From Actinomycetes bacterium (GTDB lineage Bacteria; Actinomycetota; Acidimicrobiia; Acidimicrobiales; RAAP-2), in NCBI GenBank assembly GCA_021790675.1, contig JAJYGN010000033.1, positions 1 through 33,095 of the forward strand: a stretch of DNA of 33,095 nucleotides, in the 5' to 3' direction. The notes under the pieces are model-generated. The model ran no database searches. It worked only from the letters and a program-made list of their open reading frames with translations, and was not told the DNA's origin. Of the stretch, positions 1 to 10,208 are shown piece after piece. Numbering within the stretch: the stretch's first letter is position 1; each line of letters opens with the position of its first letter. Made by a program: the position numbers and the translations under genes.

Positions 1-2546
1 AGCGCATGGTCGAGCGCCGCAAGACGGCGGTCTGGGACGTTCTCGAAGAGGTCATCCGCGAGCACCCGGTCCTCTTGAACCGCGCCCCGACCCTGCACCG
101 ACTGGGCATCCAGGCCTTCGAGCCGGTGCTCGTTGACGGCAAGGCGATCCAGATCCACCCGCTCGTGTGCAAGGCCTTCAACGCCGACTTCGATGGCGAC
201 CAGATGGCCGTGCACGTGCCGCTGTCGGCCGAGGCCCAGGCCGAAGCACGGATCCTGATGCTCTCGACCAACAACATCTTCACCCCGGCGACCGGTCGTC
301 CCATCACCGAGCCGGCCCAGGACATGGTCTTCGGCGCGTACTACCTGACCCTACCGACGACCGAGGTGGTCGAGAACCCGCGGGTCTTCCGTCACGTCTA
401 CGAGATTGAGAACGCCCTGGAGGACAAGTCCCTGGGCCTTCGCACGCCCATCGAGCTGCGGCCCCTGGCCGGCTCGACCCTGGACGGGCGCCTGGCCGCG
501 GCCGGCATCGAGGCCGCCGGCGTGAGCCGTTCGTTGGTCACGACCGCGGGGCGGGTCTTCTTCAACGAGGCCCTGCCGGCGGGATTCCGCTACGTGAACG
601 AGCTCATCGGCAAGAACGCGACGCCGATCGGCACCATCGTCGAGGAGATCTCCGGCAGCTTCAGCCGCCAGGCGGTCGCCGAGTCGCTGGACGCGATCAA
701 GTCGCTCGGGTTCCGCTTCGCGACCCAGAGCGGCCTGACGATCTCGATTGACGACGTGGTCACCACCTCGGAGAAGGCCGCGATCCTCAACAAGTACGAG
801 GAGCAGGCCGCCAAGGTCGAGACCAACTACCGGCGCGGTGTCATCGTCGACGACGAGCGCCGTCAGCAGGAGATCGAGATCTGGACGAACGCGAACAAGG
901 AGGTCGGCGACGCCACCGACCGCGCCATGAACGCCAAGTTCGACAACCCGATTCGCATGATGGTCGACTCGGGCGCGCGTGGTAACACCCAGCAGATCCG
1001 TCAGATCGCCTCGATGAAGGGCCTCGTGTCCAACCCGCGTGGAGAGATGATCCCGCGCCCGATCAAGTCCTCGTTCCGCGAGGGCCTCTCGGTGCTCGAG
1101 TACTTCATCTCCACCCACGGCACCCGCAAGGGACTGGGCGACACGGCGCTGCGCACCGCAGACTCGGGGTACCTGACCCGCCGCCTCGTCGACGTCGCCC
1201 AGGAGTTGATCGTCAAGGTCTTCGACTGCGGCACGTCGCGCGGCATGTGGATCGAGCACGTCGCGCCCGACACGGCTCGACAGCGCGCGCACCTCGAGAC
1301 CAAGCTCTGGGGCCGCGTGGTCGCTGAGGACGTCACCTTGAGTGACGGCTCGGTGATCGAAGCCGGCACCATGCTCATGATGGACGACGTCGAGCGCTTG
1401 CGCGACGACGCCGCGGTCACCCGGGTGCGCGTGCGCACCACGCTGACCTGCGACGCCGTCCAGGGCGTGTGCGCGGCCTGCTACGGACTCAGCCTGGCCA
1501 CCCACCAGCTCGTCGAGCTCGGCGAGGCGGTCGGCGTGATCGCGGCCCAGTCCATCGGCGAGCCGGGCACCCAGCTGACGATGCGCACCTTCCACTCCGG
1601 TGGTGTGACCGAGAGTGACATCACCCACGGTCTGCCGCGCGTGGTCGAGCTCTTCGAGGCCCGCACCCCTAAGGGCGCGGCCAAGGTCGCCGAGCACAGT
1701 GGCGTGGTTCGCGTCGAGCTGATCGGGCGCGAGCGCAAGGTCACCGTCGTCTCCAACGAGGGCGAGGTCCAGGAGGAGACGATTTCCATCGCTCGCCACC
1801 TGCTCGTCGAGGACGGCCAGGAGGTCGAAGTCGGCACCCCGCTGCACGACGGCCCGCTGGACCCGAAACTCATGATGAAGTTCCGCGGCACGCGCGAGAC
1901 TCAGCAGTACCTCGTCGAAGAGGTCCAAGACGTCTACCGCGACCAGGGTGTGTCGATCCACGACAAGCACATCGAGCTGATCGTGCGCCAGATGACGCGC
2001 CGCGTGCAGATCGTCGACGCCGGCGACTCGCCGTGGCTGCCCGGGGCGATGGTCGACGTCAAGCTCTTCAACGACACCAACGACGAGATCGAGTCCCGCG
2101 GGGCCGAGGCGGCCGACGGCCGCGCCCAGCTCATGGGCATCACCAAGGCGTCGCTGGCAACCGACTCGTGGCTCTCGGCGGCCTCCTTCCAGGAGACCAC
2201 CCGGGTGCTGACCGAGGCGGCCATCGAGGGCAAGCGCGACCACCTGGTGGGCCTGAAGGAGAACATCATCATCGGCAAGCTCATCCCCGCCGGTTCCGGA
2301 CTCGAGTACTACAACCGTCGCGAGTTGCGCCTGGACATGCCGGGAGCCGAGATGCTACCGGCCTGGGCCCAGGCCAGCGACGACGAGTTCGACCTGGCCG
2401 GCCTGTTGGGCGAGACGACCGATGAGGACTCTTTCAGTGCCGATCTCGCCGCGTTCCAGAACATCGGGGCGAGTTACGACGAGTCGGCGCTGCCCGAGGA
2501 GGACGTGGTGAACCCCGAGGACGAGATCGGCGGCGCGGCCCTTTAG
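1..2546 (+). CDS. rpoC: RNA polymerase beta' subunit, 3' part (5' end outside window)
   Basis: Catalytic largest subunit of RNA polymerase; only the C-terminal ~847 residues are present, with the reading frame starting at base 3, so the first visible Met (base 6) is internal. The Mg-binding motif NADFDGDQ lies at bases 180-203, with the three catalytic Asp codons between 186 and 200. The bridge helix follows ([11 protein letters not shown] and onward, from about base 970). Four zinc cysteines are visible: DCGT at 1224-1235 and C-x6-C-x2-C at 1449-1481. The trigger-loop segment ([11 protein letters not shown]) follows at about 1572-1604. The acidic C-terminal tail is typical of the family. No frameshift is seen. 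In this cluster rpoC normally follows rpoB and precedes rpsL, as here. Identification is secure. Confidence 0.98.
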   Translation, partial: RMVERRKTAVWDVLEEVIREHPVLLNRAPTLHRLGIQAFEPVLVDGKAIQIHPLVCKAFNADFDGDQMAVHVPLSAEAQAEARILMLSTNNIFTPATGRPITEPAQDMVFGAYYLTLPTTEVVENPRVFRHVYEIENALEDKSLGLRTPIELRPLAGSTLDGRLAAAGIEAAGVSRSLVTTAGRVFFNEALPAGFRYVNELIGKNATPIGTIVEEISGSFSRQAVAESLDAIKSLGFRFATQSGLTISIDDVVTTSEKAAILNKYEEQAAKVETNYRRGVIVDDERRQQEIEIWTNANKEVGDATDRAMNAKFDNPIRMMVDSGARGNTQQIRQIASMKGLVSNPRGEMIPRPIKSSFREGLSVLEYFISTHGTRKGLGDTALRTADSGYLTRRLVDVAQELIVKVFDCGTSRGMWIEHVAPDTARQRAHLETKLWGRVVAEDVTLSDGSVIEAGTMLMMDDVERLRDDAAVTRVRVRTTLTCDAVQGVCAACYGLSLATHQLVELGEAVGVIAAQSIGEPGTQLTMRTFHSGGVTESDITHGLPRVVELFEARTPKGAAKVAEHSGVVRVELIGRERKVTVVSNEGEVQEETISIARHLLVEDGQEVEVGTPLHDGPLDPKLMMKFRGTRETQQYLVEEVQDVYRDQGVSIHDKHIELIVRQMTRRVQIVDAGDSPWLPGAMVDVKLFNDTNDEIESRGAEAADGRAQLMGITKASLATDSWLSAASFQETTRVLTEAAIEGKRDHLVGLKENIIIGKLIPAGSGLEYYNRRELRLDMPGAEMLPAWAQASDDEFDLAGLLGETTDEDSFSADLAAFQNIGASYDESALPEEDVVNPEDEIGGAAL

Positions 2547-2554
2547 GCGCCGGC

Positions 2555-2584
2555 TTGCTGTAACCGCGCTACATGTCGTAGAAT
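2555..2584 (+). promoter_or_regulatory. Candidate sigma-A promoter for rpsL-rpsG-fusA
   Basis: TTGCTG at 2555-2560, an 18-base spacer and TAGAAT at 2579-2584. It lies in the 100-base gap between rpoC and rpsL and predicts a start near 2591 with a leader of about 56 bases. The same pattern (TTGCNN, 16-18 bases, GTAGRNT) recurs before rplC, infA and rplM, which raises confidence. Seen by eye; no transcript data. Confidence 0.65.
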
Positions 2585-2646
2585 TGACTCTCCGCGCGCC
2601 GACCGGCGTGTTTGACGATCGAAGTACAAACTAGAAGAGGTTCCGC

Positions 2647-3018
2647 GTGCCCACGATTGCACAGCTGGTCCGTAAGGGCCGCCAGGACAAGATATCCAAG
2701 ACCAAGACGCCGGCACTCAAGGGTGCTCCTCAGCGCCGTGGCGTGTGCACCCGCGTGCACACCGTCACGCCCAAGAAGCCGAACTCGGCTCTACGCAAGG
2801 TGGCTCGCGTGCGTCTGACCTCGGGTGTCGAGGTCACGGCCTACATCCCGGGCGTCGGACACAACCTCCAGGAGCACTCGATCGTGCTCGTGCGTGGCGG
2901 CCGTGTGAAGGACCTGCCGGGCGTGCGCTACAAGATCATCCGCGGGGCGCTCGACACCTCCGGTGTGAAGAACCGCCAGCAGGCGCGCAGCCGCTACGGC
3001 GCGAAGAAGGAGAGCTAA
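2647..3018 (+). CDS. rpsL: 30S ribosomal protein S12
   Basis: Decoding-centre protein of the small subunit, 123 residues, the usual bacterial length. It starts at GTG 2647, preceded by AGAAGAGG about 6 bases upstream. The conserved [11 protein letters not shown] block (residues 41-51) and KDLPGVRY (88-95) are intact. The lysines at 43 and 88, where streptomycin-resistance changes usually map, are unchanged, so the sequence looks wild type there; the Asp after the second lysine is the family's methylthiolation site. It is the first gene of the str cluster and its TAA overlaps the ATG of rpsG by one base. Confidence 0.98.
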   Translation: MPTIAQLVRKGRQDKISKTKTPALKGAPQRRGVCTRVHTVTPKKPNSALRKVARVRLTSGVEVTAYIPGVGHNLQEHSIVLVRGGRVKDLPGVRYKIIRGALDTSGVKNRQQARSRYGAKKES

Positions 3019-3488
3019 TGCCTCGCAAGGGTCCCGCCGAACGTCGCGAACTGGTTCCCGACCCGATCTACAAGTCAGTTCTGGTCACCCAGGTCACGAA
3101 CAAGATCCTCGAGCGCGGCAAGCGCACGATCGCCGAGCGCATCGTCTACACCGCGCTCGAGCAGGTCGAGCAGAAGACCGGCGCCGACCCGGTGGCCGCG
3201 TTGAAGCGCGCCCTGGAGAACATCCGTCCCGAACTCGAGGTACGCAGCCGGCGCGTCGGTGGCACGACCTACCAGGTCCCCGTCGAGGTTCGTCCGCGCC
3301 GCGCGACGACGCTCGCCATCCGCTGGCTGACCGACTTCGCCAAGAAGCGCCGCGAGAAGACCATGTCCGAGCGCCTGGCCGGAGAGATCATCGACGCGAG
3401 CAACGGCGTGGGCGCGGCCGTCAAGCGCCGCGAGGACATGGCCAAGATGGCCGAGTCCAACAAGGCGTTCGCGCACTATCGCTGGTAA
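3018..3488 (+). CDS. rpsG: 30S ribosomal protein S7
   Basis: Primary 16S rRNA-binding protein of the head of the small subunit; 156 residues, the standard length. The ATG at 3018 shares one base with the rpsL stop (TAATG), so translation is probably coupled. The open frame extends upstream into rpsL, but the protein beginning [16 protein letters not shown] matches the normal S7 N-terminus. Basic segments such as [13 protein letters not shown] and the C-terminal AHYRW are typical. In other bacteria S7 represses its own str operon; no S7-site structure was identified here. Confidence 0.98.
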   Translation: MPRKGPAERRELVPDPIYKSVLVTQVTNKILERGKRTIAERIVYTALEQVEQKTGADPVAALKRALENIRPELEVRSRRVGGTTYQVPVEVRPRRATTLAIRWLTDFAKKRREKTMSERLAGEIIDASNGVGAAVKRREDMAKMAESNKAFAHYRW

Positions 3489-3513
3489 GTAGAAGAAAGC
3501 ACACACAATCGTT

Positions 3514-5601
3514 ATGACCGCACGCGAATTCCCCCTCGAGAAGGTCCGCAACATCGGCATCATGGCCCACATCGACGCGGGCAAGACCACGACCACCGAG
3601 CGCATTCTCTACTACACGGGCAAGAACTACAAGATCGGCGAGGTCCACGAGGGCGCCGCCACCATGGACTGGATGGTCCAGGAACAAGAGCGCGGCATCA
3701 CCATCACCTCGGCCGCGACGACCTGTCACTGGAACGGGCACCGCATCAATATCATCGACACTCCCGGCCACGTTGACTTCACCGTCGAGGTGGAGCGGTC
3801 ACTTCGCGTGCTCGACGGCGCCGTTGCGGTCTTTGACGCCGTGGCCGGCGTGGAGCCCCAGACCGAGACGGTCTGGCGCCAGGCCAACAAGTACAACGTG
3901 CCGCGCATCTGCTTCGTGAACAAGATGGACCGCATCGGCGCGGACTTCTTTCGCTGCGTGGACATGATCCGCGACCGTCTGGACTGCGTGCCGGCCGTGC
4001 TGCAACTGCCCATCGGTGCCGAGTCCAACTACCAGGGCATCATCGACCTGACCACGATGTCGGCCACGATCTACCACGACGACAAGGGCGAGCAGCTCGA
4101 GGTCATCGCGATCCCGGCCGAGTACCAGGAGCAGGCTGAGGAGTACCACTCCGCGCTGCTCGACGTGCTGACCACCTTCGACGACTCGTTGATGGAGAAG
4201 GTCCTGGGCGACGAGACCGTCACCCCGGCCGACATTCGACGCGCCCTGCGCGTGGGCACCCTCGAGGGGCACTGCGTGCCGATCCTCAACGGCTCGGCGT
4301 TCAAGAACAAGGGTGTGCAGCCCATGCTCGACGCGGTCGTGGACTTTCTGCCCTCGCCGGTGGACCTGCCGCCGACCCCGGGCACCAAGCCGGGCAAGGA
4401 CGAGGTCCTCGAGCGCAAGCCCGCCGACGACGCACCCTTCGCGGCGCTGGCCTTCAAGATCATGACCGACCCCTACGTCGGCAAGTTGACCTACCTGCGC
4501 GTGTACTCGGGCACCCTGGAAAAGGGCGACACCGTCATCAACACGACCAAGGGCATGAAGAAGGAGCGTCTGGGACGGCTCCTGCTGATGCACGCCAACA
4601 ACCGCGAGGACCTCGACACGATTCGCACCGGCGACATCGTCGCCGCGGTGGGCCTCAAGCAGGTCACGACTGGTGACACCCTGTCCGACCCCGACCACCC
4701 GATCCAGCTCGAGACCCTGACCTTCCCCGAGCCGGTCATCCACGTGGCCGTCGAGCCCAAGACCAAGGCCGACCAGGAGAAGCTGGGCAAGGCCCTCTAC
4801 GCGCTCTCCGAGGAGGACCCGACCTTTCGCGTGCGCACCGACGAAGAGACCGGCCAGACGGTCATCTCGGGCATGGGCGAGCTGCACCTTGAGGTGCTGG
4901 TGGACCGCATGCTGCGCGAGTTCTCGGTCGACGCCAACGTGGGCAAGCCCCAGGTGGCCTATCGCGAGACCGTGCGCAAGAAGGTTGAGAAGGTCGAAGA
5001 GAAGTACGTGCGCCAGACCGGTGGTAAAGGTCAGTACGGCCACGTCGTGATCACCCTGGAGCCCACGGGTCCCGGCGGCGGCTACGAGTTCGTCGACGAG
5101 ATCACCGGTGGTGTGATCCCCAAGGAGTACATCCAGCCGGTCAACCAGGGCATCACCGAGGCCCTCACCTCGGGCGTGCTCGCGGGATACCCGGTCGTGG
5201 ACGTGCGCGTTCGCCTAACCTTCGGCAGCTACCACGACGTGGACTCCTCGGAGATGGCCTTCAAGATCGCCGGCTCCATCGCGGTAAAGAAGGCCGCCCG
5301 CCTGGCCAATCCCGTGCTGCTCGAGCCCATCATGGCCGTCGAGGTCGTCACCCCCGAGGACTACATGGGTGACGTGATCGGCGACCTCTCCAGCCGACGC
5401 GGGCGCGTCGAGGGCATGGAGCAAAAGGGCAACAGCCAGGCAATACGGGCTCAGGTGCCCCTGGCCGACATGTTCGGCTACGCTACTGACCTGCGGTCTC
5501 GCACCCAAGGGCGCGCGACCTACACCATGCAGTTCCATTCGTACGCAGAGGTACCTGACGCAATCGCTAAGGAGATTGTCGCCAAGGCCACCGGCGCGTA
5601 G
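3514..5601 (+). CDS. fusA: Elongation factor G
   Basis: Translocation GTPase, also used with RRF in ribosome recycling; 695 residues, close to the usual ~700. GTPase motifs are intact: P-loop AHIDAGKTT (residues 18-26), RGITI (60-64), DTPGH (82-86) and NKMD (136-139). The later EF-G domains are present, including the domain IV region around GKGQYGHV and the C-terminal domain with [10 protein letters not shown]. It starts at ATG 3514, 25 bases after rpsG, behind a purine-rich GAAGAAAG. It is a single full-length copy with no sign of the fusA2 paralogue. The TAG stop lies inside a possible promoter for tuf. Confidence 0.98.
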   Translation: MTAREFPLEKVRNIGIMAHIDAGKTTTTERILYYTGKNYKIGEVHEGAATMDWMVQEQERGITITSAATTCHWNGHRINIIDTPGHVDFTVEVERSLRVLDGAVAVFDAVAGVEPQTETVWRQANKYNVPRICFVNKMDRIGADFFRCVDMIRDRLDCVPAVLQLPIGAESNYQGIIDLTTMSATIYHDDKGEQLEVIAIPAEYQEQAEEYHSALLDVLTTFDDSLMEKVLGDETVTPADIRRALRVGTLEGHCVPILNGSAFKNKGVQPMLDAVVDFLPSPVDLPPTPGTKPGKDEVLERKPADDAPFAALAFKIMTDPYVGKLTYLRVYSGTLEKGDTVINTTKGMKKERLGRLLLMHANNREDLDTIRTGDIVAAVGLKQVTTGDTLSDPDHPIQLETLTFPEPVIHVAVEPKTKADQEKLGKALYALSEEDPTFRVRTDEETGQTVISGMGELHLEVLVDRMLREFSVDANVGKPQVAYRETVRKKVEKVEEKYVRQTGGKGQYGHVVITLEPTGPGGGYEFVDEITGGVIPKEYIQPVNQGITEALTSGVLAGYPVVDVRVRLTFGSYHDVDSSEMAFKIAGSIAVKKAARLANPVLLEPIMAVEVVTPEDYMGDVIGDLSSRRGRVEGMEQKGNSQAIRAQVPLADMFGYATDLRSRTQGRATYTMQFHSYAEVPDAIAKEIVAKATGA

Positions 5602-5604
5602 GAA
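5576..5604 (+). promoter_or_regulatory. Weak candidate promoter for tuf-rpsJ
   Basis: TTGTCG at 5576-5581, 17 bases, then TAGGAA at 5599-5604, overlapping the fusA stop. It would give tuf a leader of about 100 bases. The last base of the -10 is A rather than the highly conserved T, so this is a weaker match than the four ribosomal promoters in the window. The 111-base fusA-tuf gap is long enough to need explanation. Confidence 0.3.
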
Positions 5605-5712
5605 GTCGGGCAACCGGCACAACCAAGGTCCAAACCGTCGTCGGGGAGGGCCGAAAACAGCACGGCGGACCCGCAGAGGGGCCGCCACGAAAGAGAAAGT
5701 AAGTCCCCGACA

Positions 5713-6900
<1,188 letters not shown>

Positions 6901-6906
6901 TTCGCG

Positions 6907-7230
6907 ATGGCCGACAACCGTCAAATGATCCGCATCCGGCTGAAGGCCTTCGACCACGGCGTCCTGGACCAGTCCACCGCCAAGATCGTCCAGACCGTCG
7001 AGCGCACGAACGCGCGCGTGCAGGGCCCCGTGCCGCTGCCGACCGAGAAGCACCGCTACACGGTGGTTCGCGGCCCGCACAAGCACAAGGACTCGCGCGA
7101 GCACTTCGAGATGCGCGTGCACAAGCGCCTCTTGGACATCGTGGACCACTCGGCCAAGACGGTGGACTCGCTCCAGCGCCTGGACCTGCCCGCCGGCGTG
7201 GACATCGAGATCAAGATCCGCCAGAACTAG
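6907..7230 (+). CDS. rpsJ: 30S ribosomal protein S10 (NusE)
   Basis: Small-subunit head protein that also acts as NusE in transcription antitermination and links to NusG. It has 107 residues; ATG 6907 gives [17 protein letters not shown], while an internal ATG at 6925 would give the 101-residue form. The upstream start is preferred because related actinobacterial S10 proteins also carry a few residues before IRIRLKA. The SPHK-type loop appears here as [16 protein letters not shown]. It sits directly behind tuf and is separated from rplC by 223 bases with a hairpin and a promoter, so S10 appears to be transcribed with EF-Tu rather than as leader gene of the S10 operon. Confidence 0.97.
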   Translation: MADNRQMIRIRLKAFDHGVLDQSTAKIVQTVERTNARVQGPVPLPTEKHRYTVVRGPHKHKDSREHFEMRVHKRLLDIVDHSAKTVDSLQRLDLPAGVDIEIKIRQN

Positions 7231-7238
7231 CCCCACTT

Positions 7239-7273
7239 CGGCCCCCGGGTGACTTTGCGTCGCCCGGGGGCCG
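7239..7273 (+). terminator. Strong GC hairpin after rpsJ (possible terminator)
   Basis: An 11-base-pair perfect stem (7239-7249 with 7263-7273, core GCCCCCGGG/CCCGGGGGC) with a 13-base loop starts 9 bases after the rpsJ stop. No U-run follows, so it is not a textbook intrinsic terminator; such U-less hairpins have been proposed as terminators or 3'-end stabilisers in actinobacteria. The loop contains the -35 hexamer of the candidate rplC promoter. Confidence 0.4.
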
Positions 7274-7284
7274 TGGTGTAGGGT
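7255..7284 (+). promoter_or_regulatory. Candidate sigma-A promoter for rplC and downstream S10/spc genes
   Basis: TTGCGT at 7255-7260, an 18-base spacer and TAGGGT at 7279-7284, matching the window-wide pattern TTGCNN, 16-18 bases, GTAGRNT. The predicted start is near 7291, giving a leader of about 160 bases, much longer than at the other ribosomal promoters here. Confidence 0.6.
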
Positions 7285-7290
7285 TGATAG

Positions 7291-7453
7291 CCCGCCGGTT
7301 GTGGGGTGCGGGTAACCGCAAGAACAAATGATGTGTTCAGTTGCCTACGGGAACGCTGAACCGAACCAGTCGAGCGCTCCGTTCGGGTCACTGGCCCGGC
7401 GGAGCGTCCGTGTGTCGGCACTCGACGCACGGACAGTACAGAGAGAGGCAAAC
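7291..7453 (+). promoter_or_regulatory. Structured 5' leader of the rplC operon, candidate autoregulatory RNA
   Basis: At least four hairpins can be drawn. H1 is 7307-7320, TGCGG/CCGCA closing a GTAA (GNRA-type) tetraloop. H2 is GTTCAG 7335-7340 with CTGAAC 7356-7361. H3 is CGCTCCG 7375-7381 with CGGAGCG 7400-7406, containing an inner CGGG/CCCG. H4 is a 12-pair stem, 7406-7417 with 7423-7434, with a 5-base loop and one G-U pair. An alternative pairing, CCGAAC 7361-7366 with GTTCGG 7381-7386, excludes H3. H4 ends 6 bases before the rplC Shine-Dalgarno (GAGAGAGG, 7441-7448). In other bacteria L4 or L3 operons are controlled at such leaders; which protein might bind here is unknown. Confidence 0.5.
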
Positions 7454-8113
7454 GTGGCGACCAAAGCGATCGTCGGCGAGAAGGTGGGCATGACCCAGGT
7501 CTGGGACGACCAGCAACGGGCCATACCGGTGACGGTGGTACGCGTCAGCCCCGCGCGCGTCGTCCAGGTGAAGACCCCGGAGAAGGAGGGCTACTCGGCC
7601 CTCCAGGTGACCTGGGGGACCCGTCGGACCTCGACCCTGACCAAGCCCGAGCTAGGGCACTTCGAGAAGGCCGGCGTCGCGCCGGGCACCAAGCTCGTCG
7701 AGCTGCGCATCGACGACGTCTCGGGATACTCCGTCGGCCAGGAGATCGCCGTCGACACCCTGGTCAAGGGCGAGATGATCGACGCCACGGCCCTGTCCAA
7801 GGGCAAGGGCTTCGCCGGTGGCATGAAGCGCCACAACTTCTCCGGTCAGGGCGCGGCCCACGGTAACCACAAGCACCACCGCGCTCCGGGCTCGGTGGGG
7901 GCCTGCTCCACGCCGGGTCGCGTGTTCAAGGGTACGCGCATGGCCGGTCGCATGGGTGGCGGCCAGGTCACCACGACCAACCTCGAAGTCATCGGCGTCG
8001 ACGCCGAGCGCAACCTCGTGCTCGTCAAGGGCGCCGTCCCCGGCCCGCGCGGCGGCGTCGTCGTCCTGCGCACGTCGGTCAAGAACCCGATGAAGGCAGG
8101 AGGTAGCCGATGA
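7454..8113 (+). CDS. rplC: 50S ribosomal protein L3
   Basis: Early-assembly 23S rRNA-binding protein whose loop reaches the peptidyl-transferase centre; 219 residues. The frame stays open back to 7328, but the start is taken as GTG 7454 because a good Shine-Dalgarno (GAGAGAGG) ends 5 bases upstream and the protein then begins VATKAIVGEKVGMTQVW, the normal L3 N-terminus. The central extension with GNHKHHRAPGSVG and GRVFKGTRMAGRMG (roughly residues 135-180) is intact. First gene of a long overlapping unit: its TGA overlaps the rplD ATG (ATGA). Confidence 0.97.
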   Translation: MATKAIVGEKVGMTQVWDDQQRAIPVTVVRVSPARVVQVKTPEKEGYSALQVTWGTRRTSTLTKPELGHFEKAGVAPGTKLVELRIDDVSGYSVGQEIAVDTLVKGEMIDATALSKGKGFAGGMKRHNFSGQGAAHGNHKHHRAPGSVGACSTPGRVFKGTRMAGRMGGGQVTTTNLEVIGVDAERNLVLVKGAVPGPRGGVVVLRTSVKNPMKAGGSR

Positions 8114-8790
8114 GCGAGGTCGCAACCCTTCGTGGTCCGGTGAAGAAGGACCGTCCGGCCCCGCAGCAGCGCTCCGTCGAGCGCAAGAGCCTCGACGGCA
8201 CCGTGCTCTCCACCGTGGCTCTTGAGCCCGCCTACTTCGGCATCGAGCCGCACATGGCCGTGCTGCACCAGGTCGTCAAGGCCCAGCTGGCCGCGCGTCG
8301 CGCCGGCACCCAGTCGACCAAGACCCGCAAGGAAGTCAGCGGTGGCGGCAAGAAGCCCTTCAACCAGAAGGGCACCGGCGGCGCCCGTCAGGGCACCATC
8401 CGCGCGCCGCACTACCCGGGCGGTGGCATCGCGCTCGGGCCCAAGCCGCGCAAGTACGACCAGAAGACGCCCAAGAAGATGATCCGCCTGGCGCTCTACT
8501 CGGCGCTGTCGGACCGCGCCAGCGAGTCGCGCGTGGCCCTCATCGACGGATTTAGCACATGGAGCGAGCCGCGCACCAAGAACGCCCTGGCCGCCCTCGC
8601 CGCCCTGGGCCTCGAGGGCAAGGTCCTCGTGGTGCTCTCGCGCGACGACGCGGTCGCCTACTTCTCGTTCAACAACCTGGACAACGTAAAGACGATTGAC
8701 GCCGGCGAGCTCAACGCCTACGACGTCCTCGAGTCCGACTGGGTCCTCTTCACCGACGAGACCCTGCCGGTCGCCAAGGAGAGCAACTGA
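8110..8790 (+). CDS. rplD: 50S ribosomal protein L4
   Basis: 23S rRNA-binding protein that lines the nascent-chain exit tunnel; 226 residues. The tunnel-loop region with GGGKKPFNQKGTGGARQGTIRAPHYPGGG (split here as a description only of its Gly/Lys/Arg-rich character) lies at about residues 77-107, and the C-terminal globular part ends with VLFTDETLPVAKESN. It starts in a 4-base overlap with rplC (ATGA). In gammaproteobacteria L4 represses its own operon through the leader; here the structured rplC leader makes L4 a natural candidate ligand, but that is inference. Confidence 0.97.
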   Translation: MSEVATLRGPVKKDRPAPQQRSVERKSLDGTVLSTVALEPAYFGIEPHMAVLHQVVKAQLAARRAGTQSTKTRKEVSGGGKKPFNQKGTGGARQGTIRAPHYPGGGIALGPKPRKYDQKTPKKMIRLALYSALSDRASESRVALIDGFSTWSEPRTKNALAALAALGLEGKVLVVLSRDDAVAYFSFNNLDNVKTIDAGELNAYDVLESDWVLFTDETLPVAKESN

Positions 8791-9080
8791 TGCGTGACGC
8801 GATGAGCATCCTCATCCGACCGGTCGTCTCGGAGAAGACCTACGACCTGATGGAGCGGGGCACCTACGTCTTCGAGATCGACCCGCGGGCCACCAAGGTC
8901 GACGTGCGCAACGCCGTCGAGCAGGCCTTCAACGTCAAGGTCGTCAACGTGAACACCCTGAACCGTCAGGGCAAGTCGACGCGCAACGCGCGCACCGGCG
9001 TCGTCGGACGTCGCCCCGGCTCCAAGCGTGCCTTCGTCACGCTGCGCGCGGGCGACACGATCAACCTCTTCGAGAACTAA
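8790..9080 (+). CDS. rplW: 50S ribosomal protein L23
   Basis: Exit-tunnel-rim protein, docking site for trigger factor and SRP; 96 residues. ATG 8790 overlaps the rplD stop by one base (TGATG) and has AAGGAG at 8776-8781, 8 bases upstream. The alternative ATG at 8802, giving [12 protein letters not shown], would be 20 bases from that site and is less likely. The sequence [19 protein letters not shown] and the [12 protein letters not shown] motif are typical of L23. Confidence 0.96.
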   Translation: MRDAMSILIRPVVSEKTYDLMERGTYVFEIDPRATKVDVRNAVEQAFNVKVVNVNTLNRQGKSTRNARTGVVGRRPGSKRAFVTLRAGDTINLFEN

Positions 9081-9088
9081 GGACTGCC

Positions 9089-9922
9089 ATGGCCCTGCGC
9101 AATCGCAAACCCACGAGCCCCGGTCGCCGGTTTCAGAGCGTCTCGGACTTCGCCGAGATCACCAAGGACCGCCCCGAGAAGTCGCTGCTCGCGCCCAAGC
9201 CCAAGACCGGCGGTCGCAACGCCTACGGTCGCAAGACGTCGCGCCACCGCGGCGGCGGCCACAAGCAGCAGTACCGCATCATCGACTTCAAGCGCAACAA
9301 GGACGCCGTGCCGGCCAAGGTCGCGGCCATCGAGTACGACCCCAACCGGACGTGCCGCATCGCCCTCTTGCACTACGCCGACGGTGAGAAGCGCTACATC
9401 ATCGCCCCGGCCGGCCTGAAGGTCGGCGACGTCGTCGAGTCGGGCCCCAAGGCCGACATCCGCACGGGCAACGCCTTGCCGATGCGCTTCATCCCCACCG
9501 GTTCGACCGTGCACAACGTCGAGCTGCGCCCCGGCGGCGGCGCCAAGATGGCCCGTAGCGCCGGCATGAGTGTCCAGCTCGTGGCCAAGGACGGCGGATT
9601 CGCCACCCTGCGACTGCCCTCGACCGAGATGCGCCGCGTGCCGATCGACTGCCGCGCGACGCTGGGCACGGTGGGCAACTCCGAGCACGAGCTCATCAAG
9701 ATCGGAAAGGCCGGCCGCAACCGCTGGAAGGGCGTTCGCCCCCAGACGCGCGGCGTGGCCATGAACCCCGTCGACCACCCCCTGGGTGGCGGTGAGGGCA
9801 AGACCTCCGGTGGCCGCCACCCGGTCTCGCCCTGGGGACAGCCCGAGGGCCGTACGCGCCTGCCCAAGGCGTCGGACGCACTCATTATTCGTCGTCGCCG
9901 CGGACGCGGCTCGCGGAGGTAG
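9089..9922 (+). CDS. rplB: 50S ribosomal protein L2
   Basis: Large, highly conserved 23S rRNA-binding protein needed for subunit joining and peptidyl-transferase activity; 277 residues, normal length. The C-terminal block [16 protein letters not shown], which carries the conserved functional His, and the basic end [12 protein letters not shown] are intact. ATG 9089 follows rplW by 8 bases with AAGGA just upstream. Confidence 0.98.
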   Translation: MALRNRKPTSPGRRFQSVSDFAEITKDRPEKSLLAPKPKTGGRNAYGRKTSRHRGGGHKQQYRIIDFKRNKDAVPAKVAAIEYDPNRTCRIALLHYADGEKRYIIAPAGLKVGDVVESGPKADIRTGNALPMRFIPTGSTVHNVELRPGGGAKMARSAGMSVQLVAKDGGFATLRLPSTEMRRVPIDCRATLGTVGNSEHELIKIGKAGRNRWKGVRPQTRGVAMNPVDHPLGGGEGKTSGGRHPVSPWGQPEGRTRLPKASDALIIRRRRGRGSRR

Positions 9923-9929
9923 GTAGACC

Positions 9930-10208
9930 ATGTCACGCAGCCTGAAGAAGGGCCCCTTCATCGACAGCCACCTTCTCAAGAAGGTGGACGCGATGAACGC
10001 GGCCAACGAGAAGAAGGTCATCAAGACCTGGAGCCGTCGCTCGACGGTGATCCCGGACATGGTGGGCCACACCTTCGCCGTGCACGACGGGCGCCGGCAC
10101 GTTCCGGTCTTCGTCAACGAGTCCATGGTCGGCCACAAGCTGGGCGAGTTCGCGCCCACGCGCACCTTCAAGTTCCACGCCGGCCAGGAAAAGACGGGGA
10201 GGCGCTAA
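9930..10208 (+). CDS. rpsS: 30S ribosomal protein S19
   Basis: Small-subunit head protein contacting the A-site finger and S13; 92 residues, normal. It begins [18 protein letters not shown] and carries the family block [26 protein letters not shown] 9930 follows rplB by 7 bases, behind GGAGGTAGG overlapping the rplB stop. Its TAA overlaps the rplV ATG by one base. Confidence 0.98.
   Translation: MSRSLKKGPFIDSHLLKKVDAMNAANEKKVIKTWSRRSTVIPDMVGHTFAVHDGRRHVPVFVNESMVGHKLGEFAPTRTFKFHAGQEKTGRR

Noticed and set aside
351..2243. 630-residue minus-strand open frame opposite rpoC
   Set aside because: Composition is the Ala/Arg/His/Asp/Val-rich pattern of high-GC antisense frames, and it lies fully over an unmistakable rpoC.
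7328..7453. In-frame ATG codons at 7328/7331 that would extend L3 by 42 residues
   Set aside because: No Shine-Dalgarno there, the extension is unlike L3, and a good ribosome-binding site precedes GTG 7454.
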